DNA of 64,000 bases from Cercis canadensis (lineage: Eukaryota; Streptophyta; Magnoliopsida; Fabales; Fabaceae). Numbering within the stretch: the first letter of the stretch is position 1; the number at the start of each line of letters is the position of its first letter. Of this stretch, positions 45,196 to 57,841 are shown in pieces. The translations under genes were made by a program, and so were the position numbers. The notes below the pieces were generated by a model. The model searched no databases. It was given only the letters and a program-made list of their open reading frames with translations, and was not told the origin of the DNA. Location of the stretch: assembly GCA_003255065.1 (NCBI GenBank), contig QAOA01005043.1, positions 28,693 to 92,692 of the forward strand, read 5' to 3'.

Positions 45196-46063
45196 CAATG
45201 TTTTAAAAACCGGACCGGACCGGGCGGTCCGACCGGTCCAACCGGTGCCCGTTTGGAAATCCGATCAGATTCATACTCCTAAACCGTTGTAGCGGTTAAA
45301 CTGCCTAAAACCGGAGAGAATCGCCAAAACCGGTGTGAACCGGTGAACCGGTCCGGTTTTAGAAAACCGGACAGCTTGGAAAATTGATAACTTTGAAGTG
45401 AAATTGCTCTTGGGTGAATTTGATCCCCTCCCCTTTTCTTCAAATGTGGCATTCTTTACCACCAGGACATATCAATTATTGAGTATAATATCACATATAA
45501 ATATATTTATTAATAAACTAGTTAAGAAATTAATTTTTTTCCTATCCAAATCATTGGGACAACTCAAGACTTGTATTTATTATTACACAAAAATTATTTA
45601 TTAACTATTTAATAGATTTATTTAATATTAAATTTTTAAATATGTAAAAATTATAACACATAGTCACACTGTACACATGTTTTATATGTTCTAATTATCT
45701 AATTTTTTTTTTTTTTTTTTTTCAAACTTGATTATGTTAAGAGTATGCGAACTTGTAAAAAATGTTGGCCATTGAAACAATCTAATTTTATTATAGATTA
45801 CCATTTTAAATTAGATGTATATAGATTAGGTTTTTATATCTTTTGACTTTTAGTTATTTGAATCTTTAAATTTGAAACTTTCACTTATGAGTTAAGTTCA
45901 ATGAATTGTGATTTATTTTTTATGTTTTATTTTTTGTTAATCTGTAAGTTTAGAAAAAGCTTCGATTCAACCGGTCCGACCGAACGGTCCAACCGATCCG
46001 ACCGGTCCGACCAGTATTTTTTGTCAAAACGGTTCGTTCATCGGTTCGATTTTTAAAACATTG
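45196..46063. mobile_element. MITE with CCGGTCCGACC subterminal repeats (868 bp)
   Basis: Terminal inverted repeats CAATGTTTTAAAAACCGG (left) and CAATGTTTTAAAAATCGAAC (right, reverse complement). It is flanked by ATATATAT on both sides, an 8-bp duplication that fits hAT but lies in TA-rich DNA and so is only suggestive. Subterminal blocks at 45212-45250, 45325-45370 and 45965-46015 repeat ACCGGTCCGACC-like motifs. The core is AT-rich without transposase. Confidence 0.75.
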
Positions 46064-46344
46064 ATATATATACACACACATTAATGTTTATTGCCATGAG
46101 GTTTGCTTCTTTTAATATGTTTTTGGAGAATGAAAACAAAGTTTAAGAAGATATTCTAGTAAAATAATTTAATATTATATGTTCTAATTATGATAAATTA
46201 ATAATACACAGAAATTCTATATCTTCAATTTCTAAAATGTATATTTTAGAGAAAAAATTATCAAATATAAAATTTTAAATCATATAATGCTTGTGAAGCT
46301 ATAAATTGTACTCTTTGAGTTGTTGAATTAAGAGTATGTGCCTA

Positions 46345-46715
46345 CTGTGCTTGAAATATACCGCTTGCATTAGGCTTCACTGCTATATGCATGTTTTGAA
46401 CTCGTGCTCCAAAATTATTACTTTTTCTTCTGTCAATATTCTAGGGCTAAACTATTTTGGATATTTGGAAGGGTTATGACAGAGAATTGTGGAGGCTTCT
46501 CATGGTGACTCAAAGAAATTTTAAAACGAAAGTATAATAAGGTATTCATGGGCACTCATTCTTTCAAGGCAAGTTGAAGATGTGCAGTGAGGGATAGCCA
46601 TTCTTGAAATATAACTCTGCATAGTAAATTCAGTACTTTGTATTTCTTTAATCATTTATGTATTTGTTGTTCTATGTATTACTACCTGCATTTATGTGAC
46701 TCTTGAACATTTGCT
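46345..46715. repeat. Four-copy dispersed repeat, copy d
   Basis: About 95 percent similar by eye to 28385-28715 over 330 bp, including AAGAGTATG(TG)CCTACTGTGC upstream. The pairing of c with d and of a with b points to two older copies followed by local duplication. Confidence 0.75.
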
Positions 46716-46865
46716 TGTTATGATACCTAATATTTTGTTTAACCATCATATTATATTTTATCATAGATATATTATAGACTTTTTTTAATTAGTCAACGAA
46801 TATAGCTGGCTTCAAGTAATCAAGTAGTACTTGTCACATGGGTTCTGACCAGATCTCAAACTAAG

Positions 46866-47243
46866 TGCACGTTTGGTACATATAAAATGATAATTTTATT
46901 GAAGGCTCTATTTTGTGGATTCCTTTGTTTGGTGGCAAATACAACATAGAACCATAATTTTATAAAACAACTTAAACTACTTTCATTAAATATAACATAT
47001 CTAACACATACAAAATCATATTTTTTTAAATCTGGAAGATAAGTTTTTACCAAAAAATAATTTAAAAAGACACATTGCAAAATAATTTATAATTTATGTA
47101 TGCTTTTAAAATTGTACACTGTAAATTTCATAGTACATATATAATATATATGAAAGAAAATTCAATCTCTTGTATTTCTCAAAGACGGGTATTAATGTCT
47201 TTTATTATTGATTTGATGATCTATTCCATGTACCAAACGTGAC
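46866..47243. mobile_element. Small MITE (about 378 bp)
   Basis: Inverted ends CACGTTTGGTACAT (46868-46881) and ATGTACCAAACGTG (47228-47241) match over 14 bases. The inside is AT-rich with no frame. No clear target duplication. Confidence 0.55.
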
Positions 47244-48063
47244 GTAAATGATGGATGCAATCCTTCTAATTTACGCTCACAGTTGAAGTTGCTACAAACT
47301 GGTATGGTTTAGAAAGAAAAAAAAATGATATTTGGTTAGGAATGTTTTCCAACTTTATTATTAAAAATGATATAGGATTATAATTGTTTTTGGATAAATA
47401 AGTGGCTCCTATCATATTATTTTGTCCACTAACTAATTTTGAATCTGACAATTGTTGAAAAAATTTCTGGACCAAATAACAGTGTCAACAGCCACCTTTA
47501 TTTAAGCTCTATCTTCATTATTAGAGTAAAAGGTAGTTATGTTTCAAATTCTTAAGTTTATTAGAATATCATCACTTAGCAAAATTTCTTAATGAGTATC
47601 ACCATTTAGATAGAAAAGATTAAACTAAATTTTTATAAGGATTCAAATATGGCTGTTGGGGAAAAAAAATGGAAGGAATGACTTATTTAGCTTAAAACTT
47701 TGTGTTTTCAACAGTGATCATGGACATAGCGTTTGAGTTTCCTACAACTACATCAGTCTTCCAGCAAGACAGAGTTGACTTTTTAATTTTATGTCCTTTA
47801 TCTGTTTGTGTTCCTTTCTATGTCTGCCCTCGTCTCTTTTCTCTCTTTGTAACTTACATCTGTGCATCTTTCTTCATATTATTGGAATTACTCTCAATTG
47901 ATGAATTGCATCTTCATCACAAATATGTATAGAATGCTATTGTAACAACTAAGCAAGCCATCTGTTTTATATTCTTATTTGACCCATTTCACCTACAAGG
48001 TGCCCTTCAGGGTGGCACATATTATTGCTTAGATTGAATAGAAGAAGGTACCTAATTAAGGTA
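47244..48063. other. Intergenic DNA
   Basis: No gene or RNA supported. Moderately AT-rich. Confidence 0.5.
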
Positions 48064-48068
48064 AGGTG

Positions 48069-48359
48069 TATTAGATATAAAAGCATTCATGAGCTTTCAC
48101 CTATCAGTTTAAGCTTTTAGGTTGAATCAGTTCTTGACATGGTATCAGAGCCTCTTTGACCAAATGGTCAATAGATCGAATCCTTCTGCCCCCACTTTCT
48201 CAATTAAATTAAAATTTCAGCCCATGATATAAATGAGATTGTGTTTTGTCCACGCTTCAAGCCCAAAGGACTTTCGCGTGCGGGGTCGTGTTAGATATAA
48301 AAACATTCCTGAGCCTTCACCTATCAATTTAAGCTTTTAAGTTGAATCGGTTCTTGACA
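48069..48359 (+). mobile_element. Complete TRIM (miniature LTR element, 291 bp)
   Basis: Two direct LTRs of 71 bp (48069-48139 and 48289-48359; TTAGATATAAAAGCATTC..., ...GGTTCTTGACA). TGGTATCAGAGCC directly follows the first LTR and matches the initiator tRNA-Met primer site. The flanking duplication AGGTG (48064-48068 and 48360-48364) is perfect. The first LTR starts TA instead of TG. The internal 149 bp is non-coding, so it moves only with proteins from another element. Confidence 0.9.
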
Positions 48360-48590
48360 AGGTGCCCCTATCTTCTCATGTTAAGCAAAGAGCATATGAA
48401 CTTCTAACAACATAATTATTAAATTCTTAATTGCAATGCATGAATTAAATAAAGAATTAACTATATTTTTCTTCCCTGAATTATTTTTCAAATGTCTTTT
48501 TAGTTCTTGATTTATTTTGTGTCACTTTAGTCCTCAAATAATAACTTTGTCCACCAAATCAGTCATTTAAGTGATCATTTTTTATATTAT

Positions 48591-50161
48591 TGATACTTGT
48601 CTTTTAGAACTATACAATCCATGCTTTAATACTGAATTTTTACCTGCATTGCAAGCAAATTCTCTATAAACATGGTGTTTAATCCATAAATTGGTTTTGA
48701 CAGGTACCAAGATGGGTAATTTGGAAATGAGAAGAATTTGGCAGCAATTCATGGAGAAAATGGCAATGACAGCAGCATTCTACCAAGTTTTCTGCTAGAC
48801 ACGGGCAGGAACACGCCCGTGTGCACCCCGTGTCTACCATCCAGAGGCCACTGCTCAAGCTCAAGGACAAACACGGCCTCAGACAGGAACAGACACGGCC
48901 GTGTCCAAGGCCGTGTTGATCAAGCAGAATGTCCAAGAAAACAAAGGCCCAGTCTAAGGGCAAACACGGTCAAGAAAAGAGGAGAACACGGCCGTGTGAG
49001 GGGCCGTGTTGGACAGGCAGAGGCTACAAGTCAAGACACGCCCAGGCCAAAGAAGAGCACGGGCCATGTCTGAGAGAACACGGCCGTGATCAGAAAGGAA
49101 CACGGGCGTGTCAGAGCCCGTGTTCGATGACCAGAACTTGCAACTTAAGTGACACGCCCAGGACCAGAAAAGGAACACGGCCGTGTCAGGGCCGTGTTCG
49201 AGCTATTTTTGACCAAATGACCTAATCCTGCACAAGTATAAAAAGGGAAAGCTGATGCATGGCAAAGGGGGCCGTACTTGGGAAGAAAAAGAGCAGAAGA
49301 ACTAGAGAACAAGGAGCAGCAAACGGAACTGGATCGACATAGAGTTTCTTCTTCTCTTTTCTTTTCATCTCATGCTGAATACTGATTTATTTTTATTGAA
49401 TTTAAGTATGAGTAGCTAAATTCTTATTGTTAGGGGTTTGATGTAATTCATTTGTAATGAAGTTTCAATATTGAATAAACTTGTTTTAGTACAACTTCTT
49501 TTGTTGAATAGAATTTACTGTTCTTAATGCCTTTAAATGCTTAGCTACCATTTGAATGGTTAAGAGATTCGGTTCAACACTAGGAATAGTAAGATCCGGA
49601 TGTGCTCTATAAATTCTGTCTTAAATTGAGTTAATCTAGGGATAGATAACTTCGTTTAGGTGGTATTAGATTAATTTCCTAGAACCAAATCCCCTAAATT
49701 AATTGGTTGTAACAAGGAATTGGGCAAGTAATTAGTATAGGGAGGATTGTATCACCAAGGAATTGGGTTCAATCACTTTAAGGAAATGAACCAACAACAA
49801 AGGAATTGTAACTGAAATAAGTAGTCCAGTATTGATTCTGAGATTACCTTGTCTATGAGGAAATCGAATTGCAAGTGAATGAAATCAACCCCTAACCTTT
49901 CTCATTCTTATTACAAATCTCACATTTAGATTGTCTCTTAAAGATTGTTACTATATTGTTGGAATTTTGTACTTAGTGTCATTTAGTTAATTGCAGCAGC
50001 TCATTCCAGGGCTGCCTTCAATCCAAATCAATTATCCTTCCGAATAGAATCTTTATTGGTGAAATTGGTAATTGTTAGCCTTAATCCTCGTGGGAACGAT
50101 ACTCTACTCACTACTATATTACTTGTGTGACCCGGTATACTTGCCGGAAAAAGTCCCATCA
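48591..50161 (+). mobile_element. Athila LTR1 (5' LTR)
   Basis: TGATACTTGTC...GTCCCATCA, 1571 bp. U3 has a dense array of ACACGGCCGTGT-like motifs (48798-49200), a TATA box TATAAAAA at 49237-49244, then R/U5. Confidence 0.92.
48798..49200 (+). promoter_or_regulatory. Dyad-motif array in Athila U3
   Basis: At least three exact copies of the 12-bp palindrome ACACGGCCGTGT plus variants (ACACGCCCGTGT, ACACGGGCGTGT) and many half sites (CACGG, CCGTGT), ending about 40 bp upstream of the TATA box. Equivalent arrays lie at 60525-60925, 62212-62605 and 43195-43310. The role is unknown; position and symmetry suggest protein binding. Confidence 0.7.
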
Positions 50162-50167
50162 AGTTTT

Positions 50168-50187
50168 TGGCGCCGTTGCCGGGGATT
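50168..50187 (+). promoter_or_regulatory. tRNA-Asp primer binding site of Athila
   Basis: TGGCGCCGTTGCCGGGGAT, six bases after the LTR end, is the complement of the 3' end of plant tRNA-Asp, the usual primer of Athila elements. Confidence 0.9.
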
Positions 50188-50328
50188 AACGGTATATTAG
50201 CAATATTAATAGTAACCAACTAGGTCCTAATTTGGATTTTTAATTTTCTGTTAGTAAATCTGGTTCAAATAGCTTATCTGTTGTTGATTTGTTTCTCTCA
50301 ATTGCTTATCCTACTTTAATCTTGGTGT

Positions 50329-53300
50329 ATGCGAGGTACTCTCGATTCCAGCTCATTAGTTTTTGATCCTGAGATTGAGAGAACAGCTAGAAGACTTCGC
50401 AAGCAGACCAGAGGAGCAAGACAAGCACATCAGACAGTTATGGCAGAACAAAACCAGAACCCTCCACTGCACAATAATGGCAATGGAGTTGGACAAAACC
50501 CTCCACCGCGAACACTCATGGAATACTCTATCCCAACAGCTGCAGGGTGTGGAGCGAGTATAACAGGACCACCTGTTCAGGCCAATCATTTTGAACTTAA
50601 ACCAGCTCTTCTTCAGTTAGTGCAGCACAATCAGTTCAGTGGAAGTGTGCTAGAAGATCCAAATGGGCACATAGCCAACTTTCTGCAGATTTGTGATACG
50701 GTGAAGCTGAACGGGGTGAGCGATGATGCAATTCGACTCAGGCTTTTCCCTTTCTCTGTGAGAGACAAGGCCAGAAGCTGGTTGGATTCTCAACCAAGGG
50801 GCAGCATCACCACTTGGTCAGATTTGGTGAACAAGTTTCTAGCTCGATATTTCCCTCCTTCCAAATCAGCAAGGTTGAGGACAGAAATCACTTCATTTCG
50901 CCAACAAGATGGAGAATCATTGAGTGAGGCTTGGGAGCGGTACAATGATATATTGAGGAGATGCCCACATCACTCGTTCGAATTTTGGATCCAGGTCCAG
51001 AGTTTTTACAATGGTATGCTTCCTCACACAAAAGCGAATGTTGATGCAGCAGCAGGAGGGGCTGTAAATTATAAAACTCCGGAGCAAGCCTGGGATTTAT
51101 TTGAGAAGATGGCTTGTAATGACTACCAGAGTCAAGGAGAGAGATCCATAGTCAAGAGAGGCGTCATGGAAGTCGGGACACTAGATGCACTGTTAGCCCA
51201 GAACAAGCTATTGACACAACAGGTGGCTGAGCTTTCCAAGAAGTTTGAGACTGTCAACGTGAATGCAGTCAATTTCTCTCCACCAGTATGTGACTTTTGT
51301 GCAGGGAGCCATGCAAACGGAGATTGTCCGGGCAACATGTTTGGACCTCCAGTGTCTCAAGAGCAAGTAAACTACATGGGAAATCCTCCCAGACCTCAGA
51401 ATAATCCTTATGCTCCTACGTATAATCCGGGGTGGAGGAATCACCCAAATTTCTCATGGGGTAATCAAGGAAATCAAGGGGGTTCCCACAGACCCAACTA
51501 CTCATATCAGTCCCCACAGCAGACAACTCAAGGTCATGCCTCACAACCTCAACCCAATGAGAAGAGTCCTTCTTTAGAGAGTGCACTAGAGAAATTGACC
51601 ACTCAAACCTCAGCGTTCATTCAGAAAACTGCAACATTTATGGAGGAAACCAGGAGCGGGTTCAGAAATCAAGATGCATCGATTCGGAAGTTGGAAACTC
51701 AAGTGGGGCAGATAGCGAGACAGTTGGCAGATAGACCTCAGGGATCCTTGCCCAGTGATACCATTCCGAATCCTAAGGAGCATATCAAGGCCATAACTAC
51801 AAGGAGCGGAAAAGTGCTAGAGCCCAGTCCAAGACAAGAAACACCACAAGAGGAAGATGATACAGTAAATAGGACAAATGGGGACACAGTATCTAGCCAT
51901 CCCACTGAGGCAGAAAGTCAAGAAGAGGGGGAGAAATTGACCAGACCTTGTGCTACAATACCTCCAGTCAAGGTGCCTTTTCCTCAAAGGCTCAAGAAAC
52001 ATCAGGATGAAAAGCAGTTCAGCAAGTTCTTAGAGGTTTTCAAGAAATTGCAGATAAATATACCTTTTGCTGAAGCACTGGAACAAATGCCATCCTATGT
52101 GAAATTTATGAAGGATCTTCTGACCAAGAAAAGAAGAATCGGAGATGATGAGACAGTCATGTTGACAGAGGAGTGCAGCGCTATTCTACAGAGAAAATTG
52201 CCTCCAAAGCTCAAAGATCCAGGAAGTTTCTCTATTCCATGCACCATTGGAGACATCACTTTTGGGAAGGCATTATGTGATCTGGGAGCGAGTGTGAGCC
52301 TGATGCCTCTATCTATCTTCAAGAGGTTGGGAATTGGTCAAGCAAAACCCACCATGATTACACTGCAGCTTGCCGACCGGTCTGTCAAACATCCCTACGG
52401 TTTAGTAGAGGATGTCTTGGTTAAGGTTGACAAGTTCATCTTTCCGGTGGATTTTGTTGTCCTAGACATGGAGGAGGATGGAGAGATTCCGCTGATCTTG
52501 GGACGGCCATTTCTAGCTACTGGGAGAGCATTGATAGATGTAGCAGATGGGACCTTGACCCTGAAAGTTCAAGATGAGAAGGTGATCTTCAATGTGTTTA
52601 GTGCGATGCAACATCCTATGGAGAAAGAGGAATGCTTCCGCCTGGATATTCTGGACTCTATCATTGCTAGCACATTCAGGGAGAATCTAACCTCTTGTCC
52701 TCTTGAAAGAGTTTTGGTGGATGCAGTGACCGTAATAGATTTAGCAGGAGATCCAGCATGCGCAGAACATGTAGCATTATTGGATGCTCTACCAGCATAT
52801 TCGACATCTGCACCACCTAAGCTAGAAGAATTGAATAGGGAGGTGAATCAAGAGCAATCTCCAAAAGTTGAGCTCAAGCCACTGCCGCTGACCTTGAAGT
52901 ATGCCTTCCTTGGTGAGAATAATTCCTCTCCCGTTATCATTAATTCTGGCTTGACTAAGCTAGAGGAGGAGAAGCTGTTACGGGTATTGAGGAGGTACAA
53001 GAGCGCCATTGGATGGTCAATTGCTGATTTAAAAGGCATCAGTCCATCCTTTTGTATGCACAAGATCCTCATGGAAGAAAACCACAAAGCTGTTGTACAA
53101 CCCCAAAGGAGACTAAATCCGATCATGAAGGAGGTAGTGCGAAAGGAAGTGGTAAAACTCCTAGATGCTGGAGTTATTTACCCTATCTCGGACAGCTCAT
53201 GGGTCAGCCCAGTTCAGGTAGTGCCCAAGAAAGGAGGAACAACAGTGGTGATGAATGAAAAGAATGAACTCATTCCCACTAGGACAGTAACTGGATGGCG

Positions 53301-55767
53301 CGTATGCATCGACTACAGAAAGCTGAATGATGCCACGAGGAAGGACCATTTCCCTCTTCCTTTTATAGATCAGATGCTGGAGCGCCTAGCCGGTCATGAG
53401 CACTACTGTTTTCTGGACGGATATTCGGGTTACAACCAAATTGCCATAGCTCCGGAGGATCAGGAAAAGACCGCCTTCACTTGCCCCTATGGAGTGTATG
53501 CTTATCGGAGGATGCCATTCGGATTGTGCAATGCCCCGGCCACTTTTCAAAGGTGTATGCTTTCCATATTCTCTGATATGAATGAAAAATTTATAGAAAT
53601 ATTTATGGATGACTTTTCTGTTTTTGGCTCTTCGTATGATAATTGCTTGCATAATCTGTCATTAGTGTTAAAAAGATGCCAAGAAACCAATTTGGTTTTG
53701 AATTGGGAAAAGTGCCATTTTATGGTCAGAGAGGGGATTGTTTTAGGGCATAAAATTTCTGCCAAGGGGATAGAGGTCGACAGGGCTAAGGTAGAGGTAA
53801 TTGAAAAATTACCCCCTCCTACTACTGTCAAAGGGGTGCGTAGTTTTTTGGGACACGCAGGCTTTTATAGAAGGTTTATTCAGGATTTTTCTAAAATTGC
53901 TAAACCCCTATGTAACCTGCTTGTGAAAGATGAAACTTTTGATTTCAATAAGGAATGCCTGTTAGCTTTTAATACATTGAAACAAAAGTTGATTACTGCA
54001 CCTGTGGTGATCCCACCTGATTGGGATTTACCTTTTGAACTTATGTGTGATGCTAGTGACATAGCTGTAGGTGCTGTCTTGGGGCAGAGAAAAAACAAAT
54101 TATTGCATGCTATATACTATGCAAGTCATGTGTTAGATTCTGCTCAACTTAACTATGCCACTACTGAAAAAGAGTTGTTAGCCATTGTTTTTGCATTTGA
54201 TAAATTCCGCTCTTATTTAGTAGGTGCCAAGGTTATTGTATATACTGATCATGCAGCTCTTAGATATCTCTTTGCTAAACAGGATTCCAAGCCTAGGCTC
54301 ATCCGCTGGATCTTGCTGTTGCAAGAATTTGATCTGGAGATAAAGGACAAGAAAGGAATGGATAATGTGGTGGCTGATCACCTGTCTAGGATTGAGCAAC
54401 AAGAGAAGAACCAAGCTACACCTCTTCCCATCAATGAGGAGTTCCCAGACGAACAACTCTTGGCAGTGCACAGCTTGCCATGGTATGCTGATTTTGCAAA
54501 CTTTAAAGCTGCTAAGGTTCTACCTGTAGATCTAAACTCCCAACAATTGAAGAGATTCCTTCATGAGGCTAAGTTCTATGTCTGGGACGAGCCTTATTTG
54601 CTGCGAAAATGTGTTGACGGCCTCTTGAGGAGATGTGTCTCACAAGAAGAGGTGAAGGATATTTTGTGGCATTGCCATGCTTCAAACTATGGTGGCCATT
54701 TCAGTGGAGATCGGACAGCTGCCAAAGTTCTCCAATCAGGGTTCTACTGGCCAACAATCTTCAAAGACGCCTATGACTATGTGAAGACGTGTGACCGCTG
54801 CCAAAGGACCGGCAACATCTCAAAAAGGCATGAAATGCCTCTGAATTCAGTACTCGAAGTTGAATTGTTTGATGTTTGGGGAATAGACTTCATGGGTCCT
54901 TTCCCATCATCATACTCTAATGAGTATATTCTGGTCGCAGTTGATTACGTGTCTAAATGGGTTGAAGCAACTGCCACAAGAACCGATGATGCTCAGATAG
55001 TTATGAGTTTCCTCAAGAAGAATATATTTTCAAGATTTGGAGTTCCAAGAGCTTTGATCAGTGATGAGGGCACTCACTTCTGTAATAAGCGAATGGACGC
55101 TTTATTGAGCAAGTATGGAGTGAGACACCGCATAGCAACTCCATATCATCCACAAACCAGTGGTCAAGTTGAAGTGTCAAACAGAGAGTTGAAGAGAATT
55201 CTTGAGAAGACTGTCAACGCCTCTAGAAAGGATTGGGCCCTGAAACTCGATGATGCTCTTTGGGCGTACCGTACTGCATTGAAGACACCTCTTGGCATGT
55301 CTCCGTATCAGTTAGTGTATGGCAAGGCTTGTCATTTGCCTGTCGAATTGGAGCACAAAGCATGGTGGGCCACGAAGATCCTAAATTTTGACCTGGCAAA
55401 AGCAGGGGAAAAAAGGGTACTTCAACTTCACGAACTGGATGAATTCAGATATAAAGCTTATGAGAGTTCCAAGCTTTACAAAGAGAAGACAAAGAAATGG
55501 CATGATAAAAAAATCATCCAAAGGATTTTTGAACCAGGACAACAAGTCTTGCTGTACAATTCAAGACTGAGACTCTTCCCGGGAAAGCTGAAATCAAGGT
55601 GGTCAGGACCATTTATGGTCAAGACAGTATACCCCTATGGAGCGATTGAGGTGGCTGACAGAGAAACGGGAAGGAGTTTCAAGGTTAATGGGCAACGACT
55701 TAAGCATTACTGGGGAGATGGGGTTAAACACCACATTTCTTCAATGGCCCTCACTGCATCAGCATAA
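50329..55767 (+). CDS. Athila gag-pol polyprotein
   Basis: A single 1812-residue frame from the first in-frame ATG. Domains: gag about 85-260 ([13 protein letters not shown]); zinc knuckle [13 protein letters not shown] about 321 (C-x2-C-x3-H-x4-C, one residue shorter than classical CCHC, usual in Athila); aspartic protease around [11 protein letters not shown], about 649; reverse transcriptase about 960-1130 with FMDD near 1092; RNase H about 1235-1360; integrase zinc finger about 1440-1490 and core D-58-D-35-E at about 1519, 1578 and 1614; C-terminal tail. No stops or frameshifts; all catalytic residues I can locate are present. This is potentially a competent element. A long leader (168 bp) separates it from the LTR. 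Confidence 0.96.
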   Translation: MRGTLDSSSLVFDPEIERTARRLRKQTRGARQAHQTVMAEQNQNPPLHNNGNGVGQNPPPRTLMEYSIPTAAGCGASITGPPVQANHFELKPALLQLVQHNQFSGSVLEDPNGHIANFLQICDTVKLNGVSDDAIRLRLFPFSVRDKARSWLDSQPRGSITTWSDLVNKFLARYFPPSKSARLRTEITSFRQQDGESLSEAWERYNDILRRCPHHSFEFWIQVQSFYNGMLPHTKANVDAAAGGAVNYKTPEQAWDLFEKMACNDYQSQGERSIVKRGVMEVGTLDALLAQNKLLTQQVAELSKKFETVNVNAVNFSPPVCDFCAGSHANGDCPGNMFGPPVSQEQVNYMGNPPRPQNNPYAPTYNPGWRNHPNFSWGNQGNQGGSHRPNYSYQSPQQTTQGHASQPQPNEKSPSLESALEKLTTQTSAFIQKTATFMEETRSGFRNQDASIRKLETQVGQIARQLADRPQGSLPSDTIPNPKEHIKAITTRSGKVLEPSPRQETPQEEDDTVNRTNGDTVSSHPTEAESQEEGEKLTRPCATIPPVKVPFPQRLKKHQDEKQFSKFLEVFKKLQINIPFAEALEQMPSYVKFMKDLLTKKRRIGDDETVMLTEECSAILQRKLPPKLKDPGSFSIPCTIGDITFGKALCDLGASVSLMPLSIFKRLGIGQAKPTMITLQLADRSVKHPYGLVEDVLVKVDKFIFPVDFVVLDMEEDGEIPLILGRPFLATGRALIDVADGTLTLKVQDEKVIFNVFSAMQHPMEKEECFRLDILDSIIASTFRENLTSCPLERVLVDAVTVIDLAGDPACAEHVALLDALPAYSTSAPPKLEELNREVNQEQSPKVELKPLPLTLKYAFLGENNSSPVIINSGLTKLEEEKLLRVLRRYKSAIGWSIADLKGISPSFCMHKILMEENHKAVVQPQRRLNPIMKEVVRKEVVKLLDAGVIYPISDSSWVSPVQVVPKKGGTTVVMNEKNELIPTRTVTGWRVCIDYRKLNDATRKDHFPLPFIDQMLERLAGHEHYCFLDGYSGYNQIAIAPEDQEKTAFTCPYGVYAYRRMPFGLCNAPATFQRCMLSIFSDMNEKFIEIFMDDFSVFGSSYDNCLHNLSLVLKRCQETNLVLNWEKCHFMVREGIVLGHKISAKGIEVDRAKVEVIEKLPPPTTVKGVRSFLGHAGFYRRFIQDFSKIAKPLCNLLVKDETFDFNKECLLAFNTLKQKLITAPVVIPPDWDLPFELMCDASDIAVGAVLGQRKNKLLHAIYYASHVLDSAQLNYATTEKELLAIVFAFDKFRSYLVGAKVIVYTDHAALRYLFAKQDSKPRLIRWILLLQEFDLEIKDKKGMDNVVADHLSRIEQQEKNQATPLPINEEFPDEQLLAVHSLPWYADFANFKAAKVLPVDLNSQQLKRFLHEAKFYVWDEPYLLRKCVDGLLRRCVSQEEVKDILWHCHASNYGGHFSGDRTAAKVLQSGFYWPTIFKDAYDYVKTCDRCQRTGNISKRHEMPLNSVLEVELFDVWGIDFMGPFPSSYSNEYILVAVDYVSKWVEATATRTDDAQIVMSFLKKNIFSRFGVPRALISDEGTHFCNKRMDALLSKYGVRHRIATPYHPQTSGQVEVSNRELKRILEKTVNASRKDWALKLDDALWAYRTALKTPLGMSPYQLVYGKACHLPVELEHKAWWATKILNFDLAKAGEKRVLQLHELDEFRYKAYESSKLYKEKTKKWHDKKIIQRIFEPGQQVLLYNSRLRLFPGKLKSRWSGPFMVKTVYPYGAIEVADRETGRSFKVNGQRLKHYWGDGVKHHISSMALTASA

Positions 55768-55940
55768 TCTCCGAGATAGTCCGGCTGAGGACTTTAAAAT
55801 TAAGCGCTTCTTGGGAGGCAACCCAAGTCTTTACCCCTTTCTCCTTATTTACTTTTAGTTGTTTTCATTCTGTTTTTGCTTTACATCTTCATTTTTGTCA
55901 TTTTTGTTCATTAAGTTTTGTTTTTGGTATCTCAGGAGGG

Positions 55941-56427
55941 AACACGGTCTGTAACACGCCCGTGTCACGAGCCGTGTGAAGAGGGCAGAGAGCTCAGAAA
56001 TACAACACGGCCTGGAACACGCCCGTGTCCATGCCCGTGTTTGAGGTCCAGAGAGCTCAGAAGAGAGACACGGGTACACACATGGCCGTGGCAGTGAGCG
56101 TGTAACTCTTACAGGAATCCAACAGGCAGACACGGTCTGGAACACGCCCGTGTTCACCCCCGTGTCACTTACCCAGAATGAATCGTCCCTAGACACGCCA
56201 TGTGTTGTCACAGGTAAGTTTCTAATTCTGCCAGATCACGAACACGGTCACAAACACGGCCGTGTTGTGACCGTGTCACTTAATTCACAAATTACACGGT
56301 CTGAGACACGGGGAGGTCACGCCCGTGTCACTTAAAAAAACACCCCCATGTCACTTAAACACCCCGCGTGTTTAACCCGTGCCAGCACGACACGCCCACA
56401 GAACACGGTCGTGTTGTGGGCGTGTCA
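55941..56427 (+). promoter_or_regulatory. Second dyad-motif array, before the env-like leader
   Basis: Dense ACACGGCCGTGT/ACACGCCCGTGT/ACACGGTCGTGT motifs, the same theme as in the LTR U3, here inside the element. A TATA-like CTTAAAAAG (56437-56445) and a CT-rich leader follow it at once. Confidence 0.65.
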
Positions 56428-56436
56428 CCCAGAAAC

Positions 56437-57543
56437 CTTAAAAAGCTGAAATCGCAGAGCAGTTCATCACTTCTGAAATCCCTCTCTTCTCATTTTCTCT
56501 CAAATCCCTAGCTTCTCCGAGCATCCCACACCCATTTCCGGCCAATCCCAGCTCATTTAAGCACCAAATTCCTTGCCCTAGTCATATTCCCCAATTCACA
56601 ACATCAGCACACACATTGCAGCAAGTTCTTTTGCCATTTTCGATTACTCTGCTTCCTACAGGTATGACATTCTTAATTCTTCTTATCTTCTGCTATGTTT
56701 TGATTATGAATGTTTGCTTTATGTGCCTAGCTTAGTTCATATGGTATTTATCTGCATAATTTATGTACTCTATGCTTGTTGTCTGCATAACATGAATTGA
56801 GTGAGGGAATTTTACCTAGGTTGCATCAGAATTGGAATCAATGTTCATTGCATATGATTGGAATCACTGAGATAACTGCTGCATAATCTGTGCTTAGTGA
56901 GGTTGAGGGTGTTAGCTGCATAACCTGTGCTTAGTGGGATTGAGGGTGTTATCTGCATAATCTGCATAATTTTACCTAGAATGGCATAGCATACTGAACT
57001 GACTTTAAGAATAGATTATTGGGGGAATTTAGTGAGGATGAAGATGTTATGCTTAAAACACCATTGCTGTCACCACTTTAATTCCATACTGAATTTCTGT
57101 AATCTATTGCAAGTTGTGTTAGGGACTGTTGTTCATTTTATACATTCCTCATTTAGCCATTATCATGGATATTGTCCTATAGATTTAGTTGATTTATCCA
57201 AAAATTCATGCATAGATTGTGTTTTCTCAGCTTGTAATGATCATTACTGTGGATAGATAATCTGAATTTCCTGTCTAGCACAATAGGAACCTGACTTTGT
57301 TAAATTGCTAGTGGGGTAATTGATGGTGATGACTTGGGTAAATATCTGAGTTTAGAAATTGGAATCATGAAAATGAGATAGGATTCGAGAGATAATGTGG
57401 GGCACTGAAATAGTATTCTGAATTTCAATTTTACTACCCTGCTGCCTTGTGTATAACTCTTTGTCGAATTACTGAGATTCTGAGAATACTTGCTGAACTA
57501 CTGTTTTGGCAACTTACTTAGTCAATTTGTTTTTTTTTTTCAG
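56437..57543 (+). other. Putative internal promoter, leader exon and intron of the env-like gene
   Basis: CTTAAAAAG (56437) then a leader rich in CTC/TCT. CTACAG|GTATGA (exon end 56661) is a good donor. A long T-run plus CAG gives the acceptor at 57543 (and again at 57832 after the duplicated segment), ten bases before the env-like ATG. This fits a separately initiated, spliced mRNA. Alternatively, the acceptor is used by splicing from the LTR leader. Confidence 0.5.
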
Positions 57544-57717
57544 GACACCAAAATGACGAAGCGTACAGATGACTCACAACCTCGCCGGGAGAAATTGAAG
57601 ACCAGGAAGAACCGTCCAAACCCTCCCGAGTCACCTTCTCCACCGGTGAAGAAGAGAAGATCAGGAGCAGTTGACACCTCAGTTCACCCATTCCTCAGAC
57701 TCCAAGGGGCGGAGCAC
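57428..57717 (+). repeat. First copy of a 290-bp duplication ending at an N
   Basis: Matches 57721-58006 with a shorter T-run and a handful of substitutions in the second copy. It contains the acceptor, ATG (57553) and first 55 codons of the env-like gene, then stops at the single N (57718). The abrupt end at an N points to two overlapping contigs or haplotypes joined without merging. Confidence 0.85.
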
Positions 57718-57841
57718 NCCATTTTACTACCCTGCTGCCTTGTGTATAACTCTTTGTCGAATTACTGAGATTCTGAGAATACTTGCTGAATTACTGTTTT
57801 GGCAACTTACTTAGTAAATTTGTTTTTTTCAGGACACCAAA

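Noticed and set aside
48679-49225. Overlapping Cys/Arg/His-rich open frames in the LTRs (also at 60406-60904 and 62193-62660)
   Set aside because: They are translations of the CACGGCCGTG motif array in U3, on both strands, with no homology pattern.
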